Of a stretch of 48,433 nt of DNA, positions 7,361 to 17,519 are shown piece after piece; position 1 is the stretch's first letter, and every line of letters begins with the position of its first letter. The stretch comes from a virus. Location: the IMG/VR virus record IMGVR_UViG_3300023210_000056, positions 1-48,433 of that record, one strand, 5' to 3'. Below the pieces are notes generated by a model, which had not been told where the DNA came from, made no database searches, and worked only from the letters and a program-made list of their open reading frames with translations. The position numbers and the translations under genes were made by a program.

Positions 7361-7367
7361 TCTCCTT
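7361..7367 (-). promoter_or_regulatory. Strong Shine-Dalgarno sequence
   Basis: The minus strand reads AAGGAGA five bases before the ATG at 7356. It is the only strong Shine-Dalgarno sequence I found among the gene starts; the others have A/T-rich leaders, as is usual in Bacteroidota. Confidence 0.75.
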
Positions 7368-7374
7368 ATTTATT

Positions 7375-7382
7375 TATAAATA
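7375..7382 (-). promoter_or_regulatory. TATTTATA box, possible late promoter
   Basis: The minus strand reads TATTTATA within GTATATTTATAAATAAATAAGG upstream of the 743-aa gene. The same octamer occurs just before several other structural genes. It overlaps TATAAATA, the T4 late-promoter octamer, on the same strand. Confidence 0.4.
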
Positions 7383-7400
7383 TACAGAATGTTATTATTA

Positions 7401-10400
7401 TTAATATGATGTACCATTATTCGTTAGAATTTCTATCGATATGGTATTACTGTAACTAACACTATATATCTTTTCACCTATTATTGGGGTATAAAATTTT
7501 TCATTTTTAATTCTATATATAAATTTATCCCCTGCAACCGCATTTGTCAATGTTATTATCTTACTATATGTTTTTTGATTAACTATATAATCTACATTTT
7601 CACTATATAACACATTTTTAAATTCTATATCTGATACAGATGTTACTTCTATTGTAAATTTACCACTATCATTAGTCGGTTTAGTTTCAATAGACCAACT
7701 TATTAATGGGCTATTTGTTGATATTCCACCGATTACTGAATTAGTGGGTGTGTAAAACGCTTCTAATATATCCCCTACTATTAATGGTTCTTCTAATATA
7801 ATCCTTCTTATGTCGCTAACTGATTGGGTGTATTCTACATTAGGTGCCAATACCGAACCATTAACACTTAAAATAATATCACTTGCAGGGTTATTTATTA
7901 GATAATATTCATTTTTATTCTGAGTTGTATTATAAAATACTCTATCTGTCTCTAATTGTGTATTTGTTGCACCACTATTTATTATTGAATTTATAATATA
8001 TAAATCAGCAAAAAAGTCATTAGGTGATCCATTGGCTACATATGCATATGTCAATGTTTGATTATCTAAGGGTGTAAATAATAACCTTATTAATGGGGTT
8101 GGTGATCCAGATAACCCACTAGTTATCGCACTATACTCTATATTTTTAGCTAATACCGAACCATTATAACTTACAATTGGGTCAGATAATCCTTGTATAC
8201 TATAATCTGTTATTCCTGATTTAGTAAACTGTGTCGCCACTACTAAATTATTAATTCCTCCTATATTTGGTGCCACAGAACTATTAAATTGTGGTTTGCT
8301 AGCTTCTAACATATTAATAAAATACCAATCTGTTTCGGGAACATATAAACCATATATTTCACCTCTTTTATACATACTTAAAGTACTCAATCTAACATTT
8401 TGTTGTTTAGCAATTAATGTGTTTACATCATAATCCCAGTAAGATTTTATTAAAAATTCCCCTTCTCCTATATTGATACTATTTAGGGTAATTGTATTAG
8501 CGGTATTTCCTGTTAAATTTTCATATGGAATTGTAAATGTTTGTAATGCTGACGTAGAAAAATCACCACTATTCTGATTATATTTATAAACTTCACCATA
8601 ATAAGATAATTTTTTAGGTATAACAACGTTATTAACATTATTAACTAATAAATTAAAATTAAAACTTAATCTACTTAAAGGTGTTATATAAACATATCTA
8701 TCACAAGATATTGCTTTATCTGTAATTACATTAGGTAAACCCCATTGGGATCTTGTCCCACCACTTAAATTAAATCCATTTTCTTGGAAATTACATTGTA
8801 CCCCTAATCCATTAGGTCGGTGAATAGTATGTAAAACTACTTTATTTAAATCTGCGACATATATTCTTTCATCTGAACCCATCTGCAACGCACCTAAACT
8901 ACTACCACTTATATTACCCACTTCTATTTCATTTTCTAAAATATCCGTTGCTGCAGTATATGATAAGTTATATTGGTATATCTTTTCTCCTGCACCTTCT
9001 GAAACATAAAATTTAGAAGAGTCTGAAGAAAATTCTAACCCATAAGGACCGATATCGAATGTCTTTCCTGTTATTGTTATAAAATTACTTAGTGTACCTG
9101 CAGAAGCTTCAAAATCAAATATATCAATAATGTCTTCATCATATAACACAGAAATTAATTTTGTGCAGTCAGGAGATGTTTTCATATAACCTCTAGCAGT
9201 ATTGTGTGTATGACCGATATTTGTGATTATTGGACCACTTAACCCCGCAGAGTTTACTTTATAAGAATAGTAAGATGTATCACCACTAGTGTGGGTTATC
9301 ACCCAATAAGCATCTTCTGTACTATGACTACACGCTGTAACTTTTTCAGTTAATGATGTGTTAATTAATTTTATGTTTTTAGTTTCTACTTCACCATCAC
9401 CACCTTGTAAATCCATATTAACTATAGAATACTCAAAACCATTAGGTGATCCATTATAATCTGTTGTAAAAATATAATATTTGTTTGAGTCTGGTTCGGG
9501 TATAATAATAGAAGATTGTGTAGATGTACCTGAGCTCGACAACCCTGTTCCGTTAACCATAACTGTATTACCACTTGTGTATACTGTTTCTCCATTTGTG
9601 TAAAATAATAGTTTACCATTTTGATTTGATATCGATGAGACACCTTCTTGAGATTCCATAGCACCACTCAAAGGTGTTGGCGTACCACCACTTTGTATTG
9701 GATCAAAAGTTATTCCTGCATTATCACCAAAAAACCAATTATAATTTAATCTATCATATGTGTACCCCGTATATGTAATCGGTCCACATAATGTATCTGC
9801 TGAAGATGTAGGTATTTTTCTAGTACCCCTAATCGTAACTTGTGGAAAATCAAAACTATCAAAATCTGACCTTTCCACATGTGGGTATAATTCTTCATTA
9901 CTTACTGGTTGCCACCCATAGTTATTACTTTCACTTCTACTAGATAATAACTGATATTTTTTACCATTATCAATATATAATATCTGATTATTTGCACTTA
10001 TAGAAGGATCTAAGATATTACATTTTGTACCAACAACCTCTATTGATGGTGCTAAACAACTAGCACAACCATTATTAACCGTAGAAGTTATAACTGGTAA
10101 TGAAGAAGAACATAAGGTTATTGACCCCGCTAAACCACCATCACTCTTTACACTATCACTAACAGTATCCCCAAACTCATCTTCATAAGTAAAAAAGGTT
10201 TCACAATAAAATGTAGGTAAACATTTAAAACCCGTAGTTTTAACTGTATATATTATTGTTTGTAACTGAGCATCTTCACTTTCATTACCTTTAAAAAATA
10301 ATGGTATTAATTGTTCAGTTTGTCTATTTCTAAATATAGATTGTCCGTTTTTAGTGGGTGTTGGGTAAACAAAAATATTATTTATTTTACTTAAGTCTGT

Positions 10401-10559
10401 TGGTAAAAACCAAGCCTTTTTACCACTTAAAAATGATGATAATGAGCTAGCTTGATACACCATACTGGTGGTAATATTAGTTTCAATGGGTGCATCAGTT
10501 GACTTTATTAACTTTGCGTTTACGGATGATGTTTTTATTTTAGCTCTTAAGTTTGTCAT
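7401..10559 (-). CDS. Tail protein with host-like beta-propeller domain, 1052 aa
   Basis: Three regions are visible. Residues 1-270 are unrecognised and include several Cys. Residues ~270-610 look like the propeller segment common in secreted, surface-attached Flavobacteriia proteins: NYNWFFGDNAGITF, then GKLLFYTNGETVY, a TQSSIIIPEPDSNKYYIFTTD stretch, and YGLEFSSDSSKFYVSEG. Residues ~780-1000 hold at least two beta repeats of a NGSVLAxNxEY...RxxxxxPLxxGDxLxAxYT type seen in tail fibres. It lies between the giant tail gene and the two fibre-like genes, so it is probably a receptor-binding or surface-attachment component. The propeller assignment is from pattern memory of the family and needs a profile search. 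Confidence 0.75.
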   Translation of the reverse strand: MTNLRAKIKTSSVNAKLIKSTDAPIETNITTSMVYQASSLSSFLSGKKAWFLPTDLSKINNIFVYPTPTKNGQSIFRNRQTEQLIPLFFKGNESEDAQLQTIIYTVKTTGFKCLPTFYCETFFTYEDEFGDTVSDSVKSDGGLAGSITLCSSSLPVITSTVNNGCASCLAPSIEVVGTKCNILDPSISANNQILYIDNGKKYQLLSSRSESNNYGWQPVSNEELYPHVERSDFDSFDFPQVTIRGTRKIPTSSADTLCGPITYTGYTYDRLNYNWFFGDNAGITFDPIQSGGTPTPLSGAMESQEGVSSISNQNGKLLFYTNGETVYTSGNTVMVNGTGLSSSGTSTQSSIIIPEPDSNKYYIFTTDYNGSPNGFEYSIVNMDLQGGDGEVETKNIKLINTSLTEKVTACSHSTEDAYWVITHTSGDTSYYSYKVNSAGLSGPIITNIGHTHNTARGYMKTSPDCTKLISVLYDEDIIDIFDFEASAGTLSNFITITGKTFDIGPYGLEFSSDSSKFYVSEGAGEKIYQYNLSYTAATDILENEIEVGNISGSSLGALQMGSDERIYVADLNKVVLHTIHRPNGLGVQCNFQENGFNLSGGTRSQWGLPNVITDKAISCDRYVYITPLSRLSFNFNLLVNNVNNVVIPKKLSYYGEVYKYNQNSGDFSTSALQTFTIPYENLTGNTANTITLNSINIGEGEFLIKSYWDYDVNTLIAKQQNVRLSTLSMYKRGEIYGLYVPETDWYFINMLEASKPQFNSSVAPNIGGINNLVVATQFTKSGITDYSIQGLSDPIVSYNGSVLAKNIEYSAITSGLSGSPTPLIRLLFTPLDNQTLTYAYVANGSPNDFFADLYIINSIINSGATNTQLETDRVFYNTTQNKNEYYLINNPASDIILSVNGSVLAPNVEYTQSVSDIRRIILEEPLIVGDILEAFYTPTNSVIGGISTNSPLISWSIETKPTNDSGKFTIEVTSVSDIEFKNVLYSENVDYIVNQKTYSKIITLTNAVAGDKFIYRIKNEKFYTPIIGEKIYSVSYSNTISIEILTNNGTSY

Positions 10560-10563
10560 TTAC

Positions 10564-10571
10564 TATAAATA
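10564..10571 (-). promoter_or_regulatory. TATTTATA box, possible late promoter
   Basis: The minus strand reads TATTTATA four bases before the start codon of the 1052-aa gene, in the 15-base gap after the giant tail gene. If it is a promoter element the transcript would be close to leaderless. Confidence 0.35.
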
Positions 10572-10574
10572 TAT

Positions 10575-13500
10575 TTAAATACAATTATGGATTAATTCTG
10601 TGTTATAGAATGGTCCGTCTGGATCCCAGTCCGAATCTCCTAAAATAACAACATTACCCTCATACTCATTAGTATCATAAATTTGTGTTATAAAAGCAGT
10701 TCCTTCTTCTTTGGTTTTCAACATATAAGACTTTCTTATACATTTATTTAAATTACTTCTAACATTCGCAATAAAATTTCTTTGTCTCTCGTAGTTAGTG
10801 GTTCCAGGAATAAAATTAGATAATTCTTTCTGTGCATTTACTAAAGACTCTGTTAACCCACTACAAGATAAAAACTTAGAATAGTAGTCTTGTTGTTGTA
10901 ACGTATATTGAGTTTGTTGTTCCACTAATTCTAATAATAAATTAGATAAGTCTGTTTGTTGACTACTTAATGTTTCATTTGTACCACTAATTTGGGTATT
11001 TAATTCACTTATATTTGATTGTAAGTCAGGTGTATCTTTATCTTGTAAATTCAATGAACATAATCTTTTGTTCAATTGTTTTATTTGGTTTTGTGTGTTA
11101 GAAATTAAAACTTTATTAGTTAAAATATTATTTTTAGTCTCTTTTATCTGAACATTAGTGGGGTATAGTGGTATATCTTCCAAAACTGCGTATACACTTT
11201 GTGACCCTATACTAAAATCAGTTTTTCCACTTACAGGGCAATGATCCCCACAAAGTATATTTAAATTATATTTTTTATAATCATATTTATTTTGATCAAA
11301 AATAGTGTTTCTAAAAATTTTACCAGAATTATCACACCCTTCCCAAATTGTTGTTGCTGGAACAACTTGCTCCAATAAGTCCAACCAATAATCACCTATT
11401 TTATCCATAAACTCGAATAGATTGTTGTAGGTAAGTTTACCACTTAATTCTTCACCACAGTTATTGGCGGTTAAATATAGTTGGTAGAATAATCTCAGTG
11501 TAGGGTAGTCACTTATTGTTTGTCTACTCTTAGCGTCTATAAGGTTACTTAACACCATAGAGTCAAAATTATCTTTTACATTGATTTGGGATGGTGTAAA
11601 ATCTAAATAATCTAACGGGTTAACACATACACCAACAGTTTCTCCAGTTGTAATCCCCGATAAACAATCTTCCCTACTAATTACTTTCTTAGTACCATAA
11701 TATTCACAATCTCCTTTACAACTATTAATATCTTTCCAATTACAACTATTTGTTGTGGTATCCCAAACGTAATTTTTATCAATACCTAACCCTAACGTAC
11801 CATTATCATTAATTAAACCATTTAACGATGTACAACATTCTAATGTCATACCAGTTGTTTGGTTAAATGTTTGAGCCGTTATACCACTTAAAACTTCTGT
11901 TAATGTTCCACCACTATATGGTGTACTACCACTATAAAGATAACTCTCATAAAAAGATAAAGTACCATCATTATTTTCAGTAATTAACCCAAATAAATTA
12001 TCTAAATTACTACTATTATTAATCACAATAGTATCACTCCCACAATTATTTTTTTCTATATAAAATTTAGAAAGACTTCCACCTTTCTTTATTAAGTCGT
12101 AATAACTAGCGTTCAATGATTCGTTATAGTCAGCAGTTAATGTGTAGTAATCATTCTTTAGTTCTAACACCTGATTAGATAGTATTGTTGTATATGTATC
12201 ACAACTAAATAATATACCACTGGTGGACGCTGAAACGTCTAATGTGTAGTTTCCTAATGTATCTGATGTATACACTTGACCACTAAATGTAATTGTCTCA
12301 CCAGAAGTACAACTAGTGGGGCAATTATCACAATCAATATTTTTCCAAAAATTATAAACATCACATTCTATCGACTTAGCTGGGTCAATACTAAATGAGG
12401 TATTTTTTACGTTTAAAATTAAATCTGAATGGTTTACATCATAATTAGTATATCTATATTCTAAATTAGTCCACAATCTTTCTTCTGGTGTTGTTAACTT
12501 AGTAATTGTAGTGTTATTTGTAGATTCAGTGTTACATTCACCATCAGAGTAAATAGTCTCAGTAACTACCCCCGTATCAGTGTATACCCAAGACTTTTTA
12601 TTGTCAATAACACAACTTAGTTGAGGTATTAAACAATCGTTCAATGATATCAACCTGTTTGTTTGACAATCAGTTACATTAACCCTTATATTGTCAACTA
12701 ATAAACAAACTGAACACTCATAATTTTCAATCTCTATTGAGAAGAAGTATTCTTTGTTGGGGTATAGTCTTCTTAAATCATCACACACACATTCTGGTAT
12801 CGTATAATTAAGTGTTTGCCAATTTGGTTCAAACATATCTGATGAGAAATCAATATTCTGAGTAGATAAACTATCAAAAATAGCGTCTTCTATCGTAGCA
12901 ATTTCTATTTCACTTCCAGATAATATCACACCACTATATTGTTGGGTTGGATCCCATTCCCAAATAGGGTTAATTGATTGCGTATAAGGTAAATATGTTA
13001 AGTCACTATCAATATTTGTGTTAATATCAACACCATTGTTAACAAACAATTTAAAGTTTATTTTTAAGTCATCTAAATATTTTAAATAATTTTTTTGTTC
13101 TAACACTAAATAGTTATCAAAGTTTTGGTTTAACGTATTTAACCAATTACTATAACAATTTTCTGTTTTTATTTCTATATTAATCAATTCAGATTCTAAC
13201 TCTATTAAAGTATTCTGTAGTTGTTTAAGAATTATATCTGAACAACATAAATTAGGTAACGTATCACCACTATTTGGTGGTACAAAACCTAATGGGAAAC
13301 AACCTAATGGTGATGATAAGTATTCAACATCAAAACCAGTTACAGATTTATTACAACAATCTGGACCTAAAGGTACACCATCAAATAATATTTGACCTAT
13401 TGGGTTAGCTGAGGACTGAAACAAAGATAAGTCATTAGGATTATCCGAAGATGGGCAATCCTTACCACCACCACCAACATTACCATTAAAATTAACATCA

Positions 13501-16500
13501 ACACATACCGATTTTGAATTACTTGAGGTTGTCCATACACCATATGGTGTACAACATTCTTCTGATAATGGTACACCATTTGCAAACACTTCACCAATTA
13601 GATTAGTAGAAAATAAATCACCAGCAACCAAAGAAGGGCAAGGATTTCCAATAGTAGAACCATCTCCTTTACCAGGTTCAACAGTTAACGAACCACCACC
13701 ACCTTTACCAATGCCCGCCGCACCAATTGCAGCAGTCACAACACCAGTAGTTGTTTCAGGATCTAAAAACCCTTTAAGGAATAGTCCCGCACCAATTAAC
13801 CCTACACCCCAACTTAACAACGTAGAACCTAAATTATTACCATTTCTACTATTATTTATTTCATTAGTTTTAGAGATATTGTTAGATTTTAAAGACTCTA
13901 TTTCACCTTTTTCTAATAATAGTGACGATATTTGAGATTCGTTTTTAACAAAGATAATATTTAATTCTATTTTTTGTGAAGTAGTTAAACTTAAACTACC
14001 ATTACCATCAGTAATACTTTCTGTTGTTGTATTTAATAGTTTAGCAGTTTCATTAATTGTATTTGTTATATCATTAATTTGTAATTGTGATTTTTGTAAA
14101 GAAGAATCAGGTTCAATAAATTCACTACCCCTTTGAGTTTCTAAATTAATCCTTATTTGGGTTTCGAATATCTCTTTTTCTAGTTCGTTTATTAAAACGG
14201 AATTATTATCAAATTTCGCTTGTACTAATCTACTTTGTAAATCATTATATGTCTGACAATTTATTAATAAGTTATTATAAACTAGTATTTCTTTTTCATT
14301 AATTAATTTTTGTTTATTAATGCAACTACTAAACTCTTCGTTTTTATTTAATGAGTTAGGTGTTAAAGTACCATAAACTTGTGTAGTACAAAAATCATTA
14401 TAGTTAAAATTGTTTAATTCTTTTATTTTATTTTCATAGATTGTACAATCTAAATCAGTATTTATTTCTGTAGTTGCTTGACTAATGACTATATTATCAC
14501 TTCTTTTTTGTTGTATCTGACTATCAATATCAACTATTTTTTTATCTAACGATACTCTTTCTAATAATAAATCAGATACTTCGTTTTTTAATTGATTCTG
14601 AGTAGTATTTTTAGACTTTGTTTCAGATTGGCTCTGAGTAGCTTGCTCATTCTCTATATTAACATCAGTATTCGATCCATTGTTTTCTACTGTCCCATCA
14701 TTATTTATTACTATTGGGTCACCGCAATTAATTTGATATTGTTCAATTACATTTTTAACAGAGTCTATAAGTTTTCTATGATCAGATAATGTTTTAGACC
14801 ATAACCCACATTCTAATGGTACATCTAATGAACAAATATTTGCTGTTTGGATATATTGGGAATAGTCAATATCACAAAATGATGTAGGTGGTAACAAAAT
14901 ATTGTAACACCCATTTAATGTGGTATTTAAATTATTTAGTGTGTCATCAAAACCATTTATATAGTCAGTTAACTCCACAGGAATTTCTTTTAATACCTCA
15001 CCATCTCTAATACTTTGGTACTGTGTAATAATGAAATTAACCCATACTTGATTATTTGATGCCCATTCATTAACCGAAACTACATTTCCACCAATTGCAT
15101 TACAACAATCCACATTAGGTTCTATAATACAATTATTGTTTTGCCACACAACATATTCTTCTGTAGGTGTTGTACCATCATTATTAAAATTATTTACTAA
15201 TGATAGTGAGTCATCTGGGTTCTCTTCGTTAGAGGTAAATGCTATGAAATTCCTACAATTTAAATTGTTTAAGGAGACATCGTTAAAAATAGATGGGTTA
15301 CAAGGGTCTTTTTTAGTACACTCCATTAAATTCTCAGCACTATATTTTAACATATAATCAAAAGAGAAATCGATTGTACAGGAACAATCTTCTAACTCAG
15401 GTAATCTAAACCCTTGCCACTTTTCACTTGCAAAGGTAACTAATACGTTATTAACATCGTCACAACCAATTCTACTACTATCAACCGCTGCAGTAATAAC
15501 ACTAGTAGGGGTGATTACAAATTCACCTGACCCTTCGTATGGTATTAAAATACCATCACAATTAAATGTAAACTCACCAAAAGTATAACCATAAAAATTA
15601 GACACTTGCTGGTATAATACAGATGTTTGATCAATAGAATTCCAATCTAATACAAAATCATAAAAAGGATCTTTAGGTGTGAAACTAATTCTCCCTAATG
15701 AATCAATAGTATTAACTTTCCACTCAGAAGGATTATTTAATGTTGATGAGGAAAATAATGCGTTGGGTGTAGTGAATAGACTATTACTATTAGGGTCTGG
15801 ACCTAATAATATTACTGATTCTTCAAAACAATCTTTAAACATATTAGTGGTATAGTATGAAACTATATCACCGACAGGGTTTTGATATTCATTATATGTT
15901 GTATTTGCACTTATATTTACAATAGGTAATATAGGTTGTGCATCATTAATTGTTAATTCTGGTGATTCTTGACCACCATTTTCAACACAGACAATATATT
16001 CATTCTTATCCACCCCTAAAACTATTTGGTAATCATATCCATGCCATGCACAACATTCAGGACTACTAATGATTGTAGTAGAATTACAATCTACTTCTTC
16101 AAAATATAACCCAAAATTAGAAAGGTTTTCGATATTCCCTAATAAATATAGTTCTAAATATTCTACTATACCATAACCTGTTTCATTAATAAAAATTTGT
16201 TCACTTAAAACTTCCCCACCAGGGACTTTAACGTATTTGTATTGAAAACATTTACCACCAATATTATATATGTTATCTGGTATTGTGTTATTTTCCATTT
16301 GGAACACTATTATTCCAGTCTCAATATCCTTACTTACAGGTTTACCTACACATGGTGCTTTTTCTGAACAATATTCAGATCTGACTCCAGATTCATTTAC
16401 ATATGATATGTGTTGGAAGTTATAATCTTCAAATTTATCGCTATAACTCCTACAACATTCGCTAAATTCATCAAAAGTAGTTTTAATACCAGATTCATCA

Positions 16501-17348
16501 ACATAATATAAAAATGGTGAACATGTTGTAACAGCACTTAACGTATCACAATTAAATGGTAATATATCTGGAACTAATTCGTTTACGCATATTTCTAAAG
16601 TGTTATTAGTGTCACAATTTTCTGTAGAAACTTCTAACAAACAATTATTTTGTGCCAATTCATAATTATTTTTAATTATTTGCCACTCAGGAGAATATTG
16701 TAAATAACTATCAACACTTATTTTCTGCTCAAAATCTTTATATTCTGTTTCTGCAATTGCAAATTGTTGTTGGAACGTAGTTTTACCATCATTTTGTAAT
16801 GGCGTTTCTATTACACTATAATTTACATCCACACAATTATTTATCGGTTGGTATTGGTTTGTTGTAGAGTTATAAGTTAATTGTGAGGTATAAAAATCTG
16901 TATCACCTGTTGGGGTACCATTGAAAATTCCATAATTATAATTTGTGAAATAATTTTTTGTTATAGTATTTGCAGTGACAGTAACTGTTGGTTCAGAATT
17001 AAAGTTAGGTATGTAACATCTACTAAAATATTGTAAATATTCATTACCACCATCGTATTCCCCAACATGTGGGTTATTACCATTTAATATTGTTGGTGAT
17101 CCTGAACCGTAAGTTTCTCTATACCACCCACCTCCTTTTTGAAAGTACATATCTGTTGTCCCATCTTGAACTAATAAACCAGTCTCTGGGTCGATGAAAT
17201 CTGTCACCACTAATTGACCATCTATTGGTGGTAGTGGGTAACCATTTTTATCGTATGGGATATTATTTAAATCATTTTCACTAACTTCTCCAGTGTAGAT
17301 ATATAATAATTTTTTTATTTCATCCATATCTAATGGTTTATCCACCAT
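10575..17348 (-). CDS. Giant cysteine-rich tail/baseplate protein, 3' part (2257 aa)
   Basis: This is the larger part of a gene whose 5' part is the frame at 17486-18883; about 46 coding codons continue in frame upstream of the ATG at 17348 with no start codon. The N-terminus has a motif-rich head (MYFQKGGGWYRETYGSG and PHVGEYDGGNEYLQYF). At least six modules of the form (E/D)CC...G...C/W occur near residues 298, 431, 748, 1266, 1331 and 1837. Long helical, probably coiled-coil stretches lie near 940-1150 and 2090-2170, and two glycine-rich hydrophobic segments near 1165-1210. It is a virion structural protein, probably baseplate or tail tip. Its many Cys are unusual for T4-like tails and suggest disulfides or metal sites. 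Confidence 0.8.
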   Translation of the reverse strand: MVDKPLDMDEIKKLLYIYTGEVSENDLNNIPYDKNGYPLPPIDGQLVVTDFIDPETGLLVQDGTTDMYFQKGGGWYRETYGSGSPTILNGNNPHVGEYDGGNEYLQYFSRCYIPNFNSEPTVTVTANTITKNYFTNYNYGIFNGTPTGDTDFYTSQLTYNSTTNQYQPINNCVDVNYSVIETPLQNDGKTTFQQQFAIAETEYKDFEQKISVDSYLQYSPEWQIIKNNYELAQNNCLLEVSTENCDTNNTLEICVNELVPDILPFNCDTLSAVTTCSPFLYYVDESGIKTTFDEFSECCRSYSDKFEDYNFQHISYVNESGVRSEYCSEKAPCVGKPVSKDIETGIIVFQMENNTIPDNIYNIGGKCFQYKYVKVPGGEVLSEQIFINETGYGIVEYLELYLLGNIENLSNFGLYFEEVDCNSTTIISSPECCAWHGYDYQIVLGVDKNEYIVCVENGGQESPELTINDAQPILPIVNISANTTYNEYQNPVGDIVSYYTTNMFKDCFEESVILLGPDPNSNSLFTTPNALFSSSTLNNPSEWKVNTIDSLGRISFTPKDPFYDFVLDWNSIDQTSVLYQQVSNFYGYTFGEFTFNCDGILIPYEGSGEFVITPTSVITAAVDSSRIGCDDVNNVLVTFASEKWQGFRLPELEDCSCTIDFSFDYMLKYSAENLMECTKKDPCNPSIFNDVSLNNLNCRNFIAFTSNEENPDDSLSLVNNFNNDGTTPTEEYVVWQNNNCIIEPNVDCCNAIGGNVVSVNEWASNNQVWVNFIITQYQSIRDGEVLKEIPVELTDYINGFDDTLNNLNTTLNGCYNILLPPTSFCDIDYSQYIQTANICSLDVPLECGLWSKTLSDHRKLIDSVKNVIEQYQINCGDPIVINNDGTVENNGSNTDVNIENEQATQSQSETKSKNTTQNQLKNEVSDLLLERVSLDKKIVDIDSQIQQKRSDNIVISQATTEINTDLDCTIYENKIKELNNFNYNDFCTTQVYGTLTPNSLNKNEEFSSCINKQKLINEKEILVYNNLLINCQTYNDLQSRLVQAKFDNNSVLINELEKEIFETQIRINLETQRGSEFIEPDSSLQKSQLQINDITNTINETAKLLNTTTESITDGNGSLSLTTSQKIELNIIFVKNESQISSLLLEKGEIESLKSNNISKTNEINNSRNGNNLGSTLLSWGVGLIGAGLFLKGFLDPETTTGVVTAAIGAAGIGKGGGGSLTVEPGKGDGSTIGNPCPSLVAGDLFSTNLIGEVFANGVPLSEECCTPYGVWTTSSNSKSVCVDVNFNGNVGGGGKDCPSSDNPNDLSLFQSSANPIGQILFDGVPLGPDCCNKSVTGFDVEYLSSPLGCFPLGFVPPNSGDTLPNLCCSDIILKQLQNTLIELESELINIEIKTENCYSNWLNTLNQNFDNYLVLEQKNYLKYLDDLKINFKLFVNNGVDINTNIDSDLTYLPYTQSINPIWEWDPTQQYSGVILSGSEIEIATIEDAIFDSLSTQNIDFSSDMFEPNWQTLNYTIPECVCDDLRRLYPNKEYFFSIEIENYECSVCLLVDNIRVNVTDCQTNRLISLNDCLIPQLSCVIDNKKSWVYTDTGVVTETIYSDGECNTESTNNTTITKLTTPEERLWTNLEYRYTNYDVNHSDLILNVKNTSFSIDPAKSIECDVYNFWKNIDCDNCPTSCTSGETITFSGQVYTSDTLGNYTLDVSASTSGILFSCDTYTTILSNQVLELKNDYYTLTADYNESLNASYYDLIKKGGSLSKFYIEKNNCGSDTIVINNSSNLDNLFGLITENNDGTLSFYESYLYSGSTPYSGGTLTEVLSGITAQTFNQTTGMTLECCTSLNGLINDNGTLGLGIDKNYVWDTTTNSCNWKDINSCKGDCEYYGTKKVISREDCLSGITTGETVGVCVNPLDYLDFTPSQINVKDNFDSMVLSNLIDAKSRQTISDYPTLRLFYQLYLTANNCGEELSGKLTYNNLFEFMDKIGDYWLDLLEQVVPATTIWEGCDNSGKIFRNTIFDQNKYDYKKYNLNILCGDHCPVSGKTDFSIGSQSVYAVLEDIPLYPTNVQIKETKNNILTNKVLISNTQNQIKQLNKRLCSLNLQDKDTPDLQSNISELNTQISGTNETLSSQQTDLSNLLLELVEQQTQYTLQQQDYYSKFLSCSGLTESLVNAQKELSNFIPGTTNYERQRNFIANVRSNLNKCIRKSYMLKTKEEGTAFITQIYDTNEYEGNVVILGDSDWDPDGPFYNTELIHNCI

Positions 17349-17519
17349 TACAATATATTCGTTGAAGTTTACTAAAGCTTCTGGTGCCCCTATAAATCTA
17401 AATAAAAACTCAATTGCTTTTCTCGTACCCTTACTCTTCCATAACCACCCTATATTAAGTATTAACCTTCTATATAATTCAATATCTATTTGTTCTTGAG
17501 TATAATTAACTGAAGTACA
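17349..17519 (-). other. Frame-disrupted coding segment joining two parts of one gene
   Basis: Between the stop of the 465-codon frame (17486) and the ATG at 17348, the downstream frame is open back to a TAG at 17522-17520. It encodes NYTQEQIDIELYRRL ... WLWKSKGTRKAIEFL, then FIGAPEALVNFNEYI, a protein-like stretch running straight into the 2257-residue product. No ATG, GTG or TTG lies in it. The frame change is -1 (or +2) and must fall between 17519 and 17489. I see no canonical slippery heptamer. A single missing base, from sequencing error or real mutation, is the simplest explanation. Confidence 0.85.

Noticed and set aside
17489-17519. Programmed -1 ribosomal frameshift joining the two parts of the giant tail gene
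   Set aside because: No slippery heptamer of the X XXY YYZ type is present in the only window where the switch can occur, and no downstream stem-loop is obvious. A one-base indel fits better, although recoding cannot be excluded.
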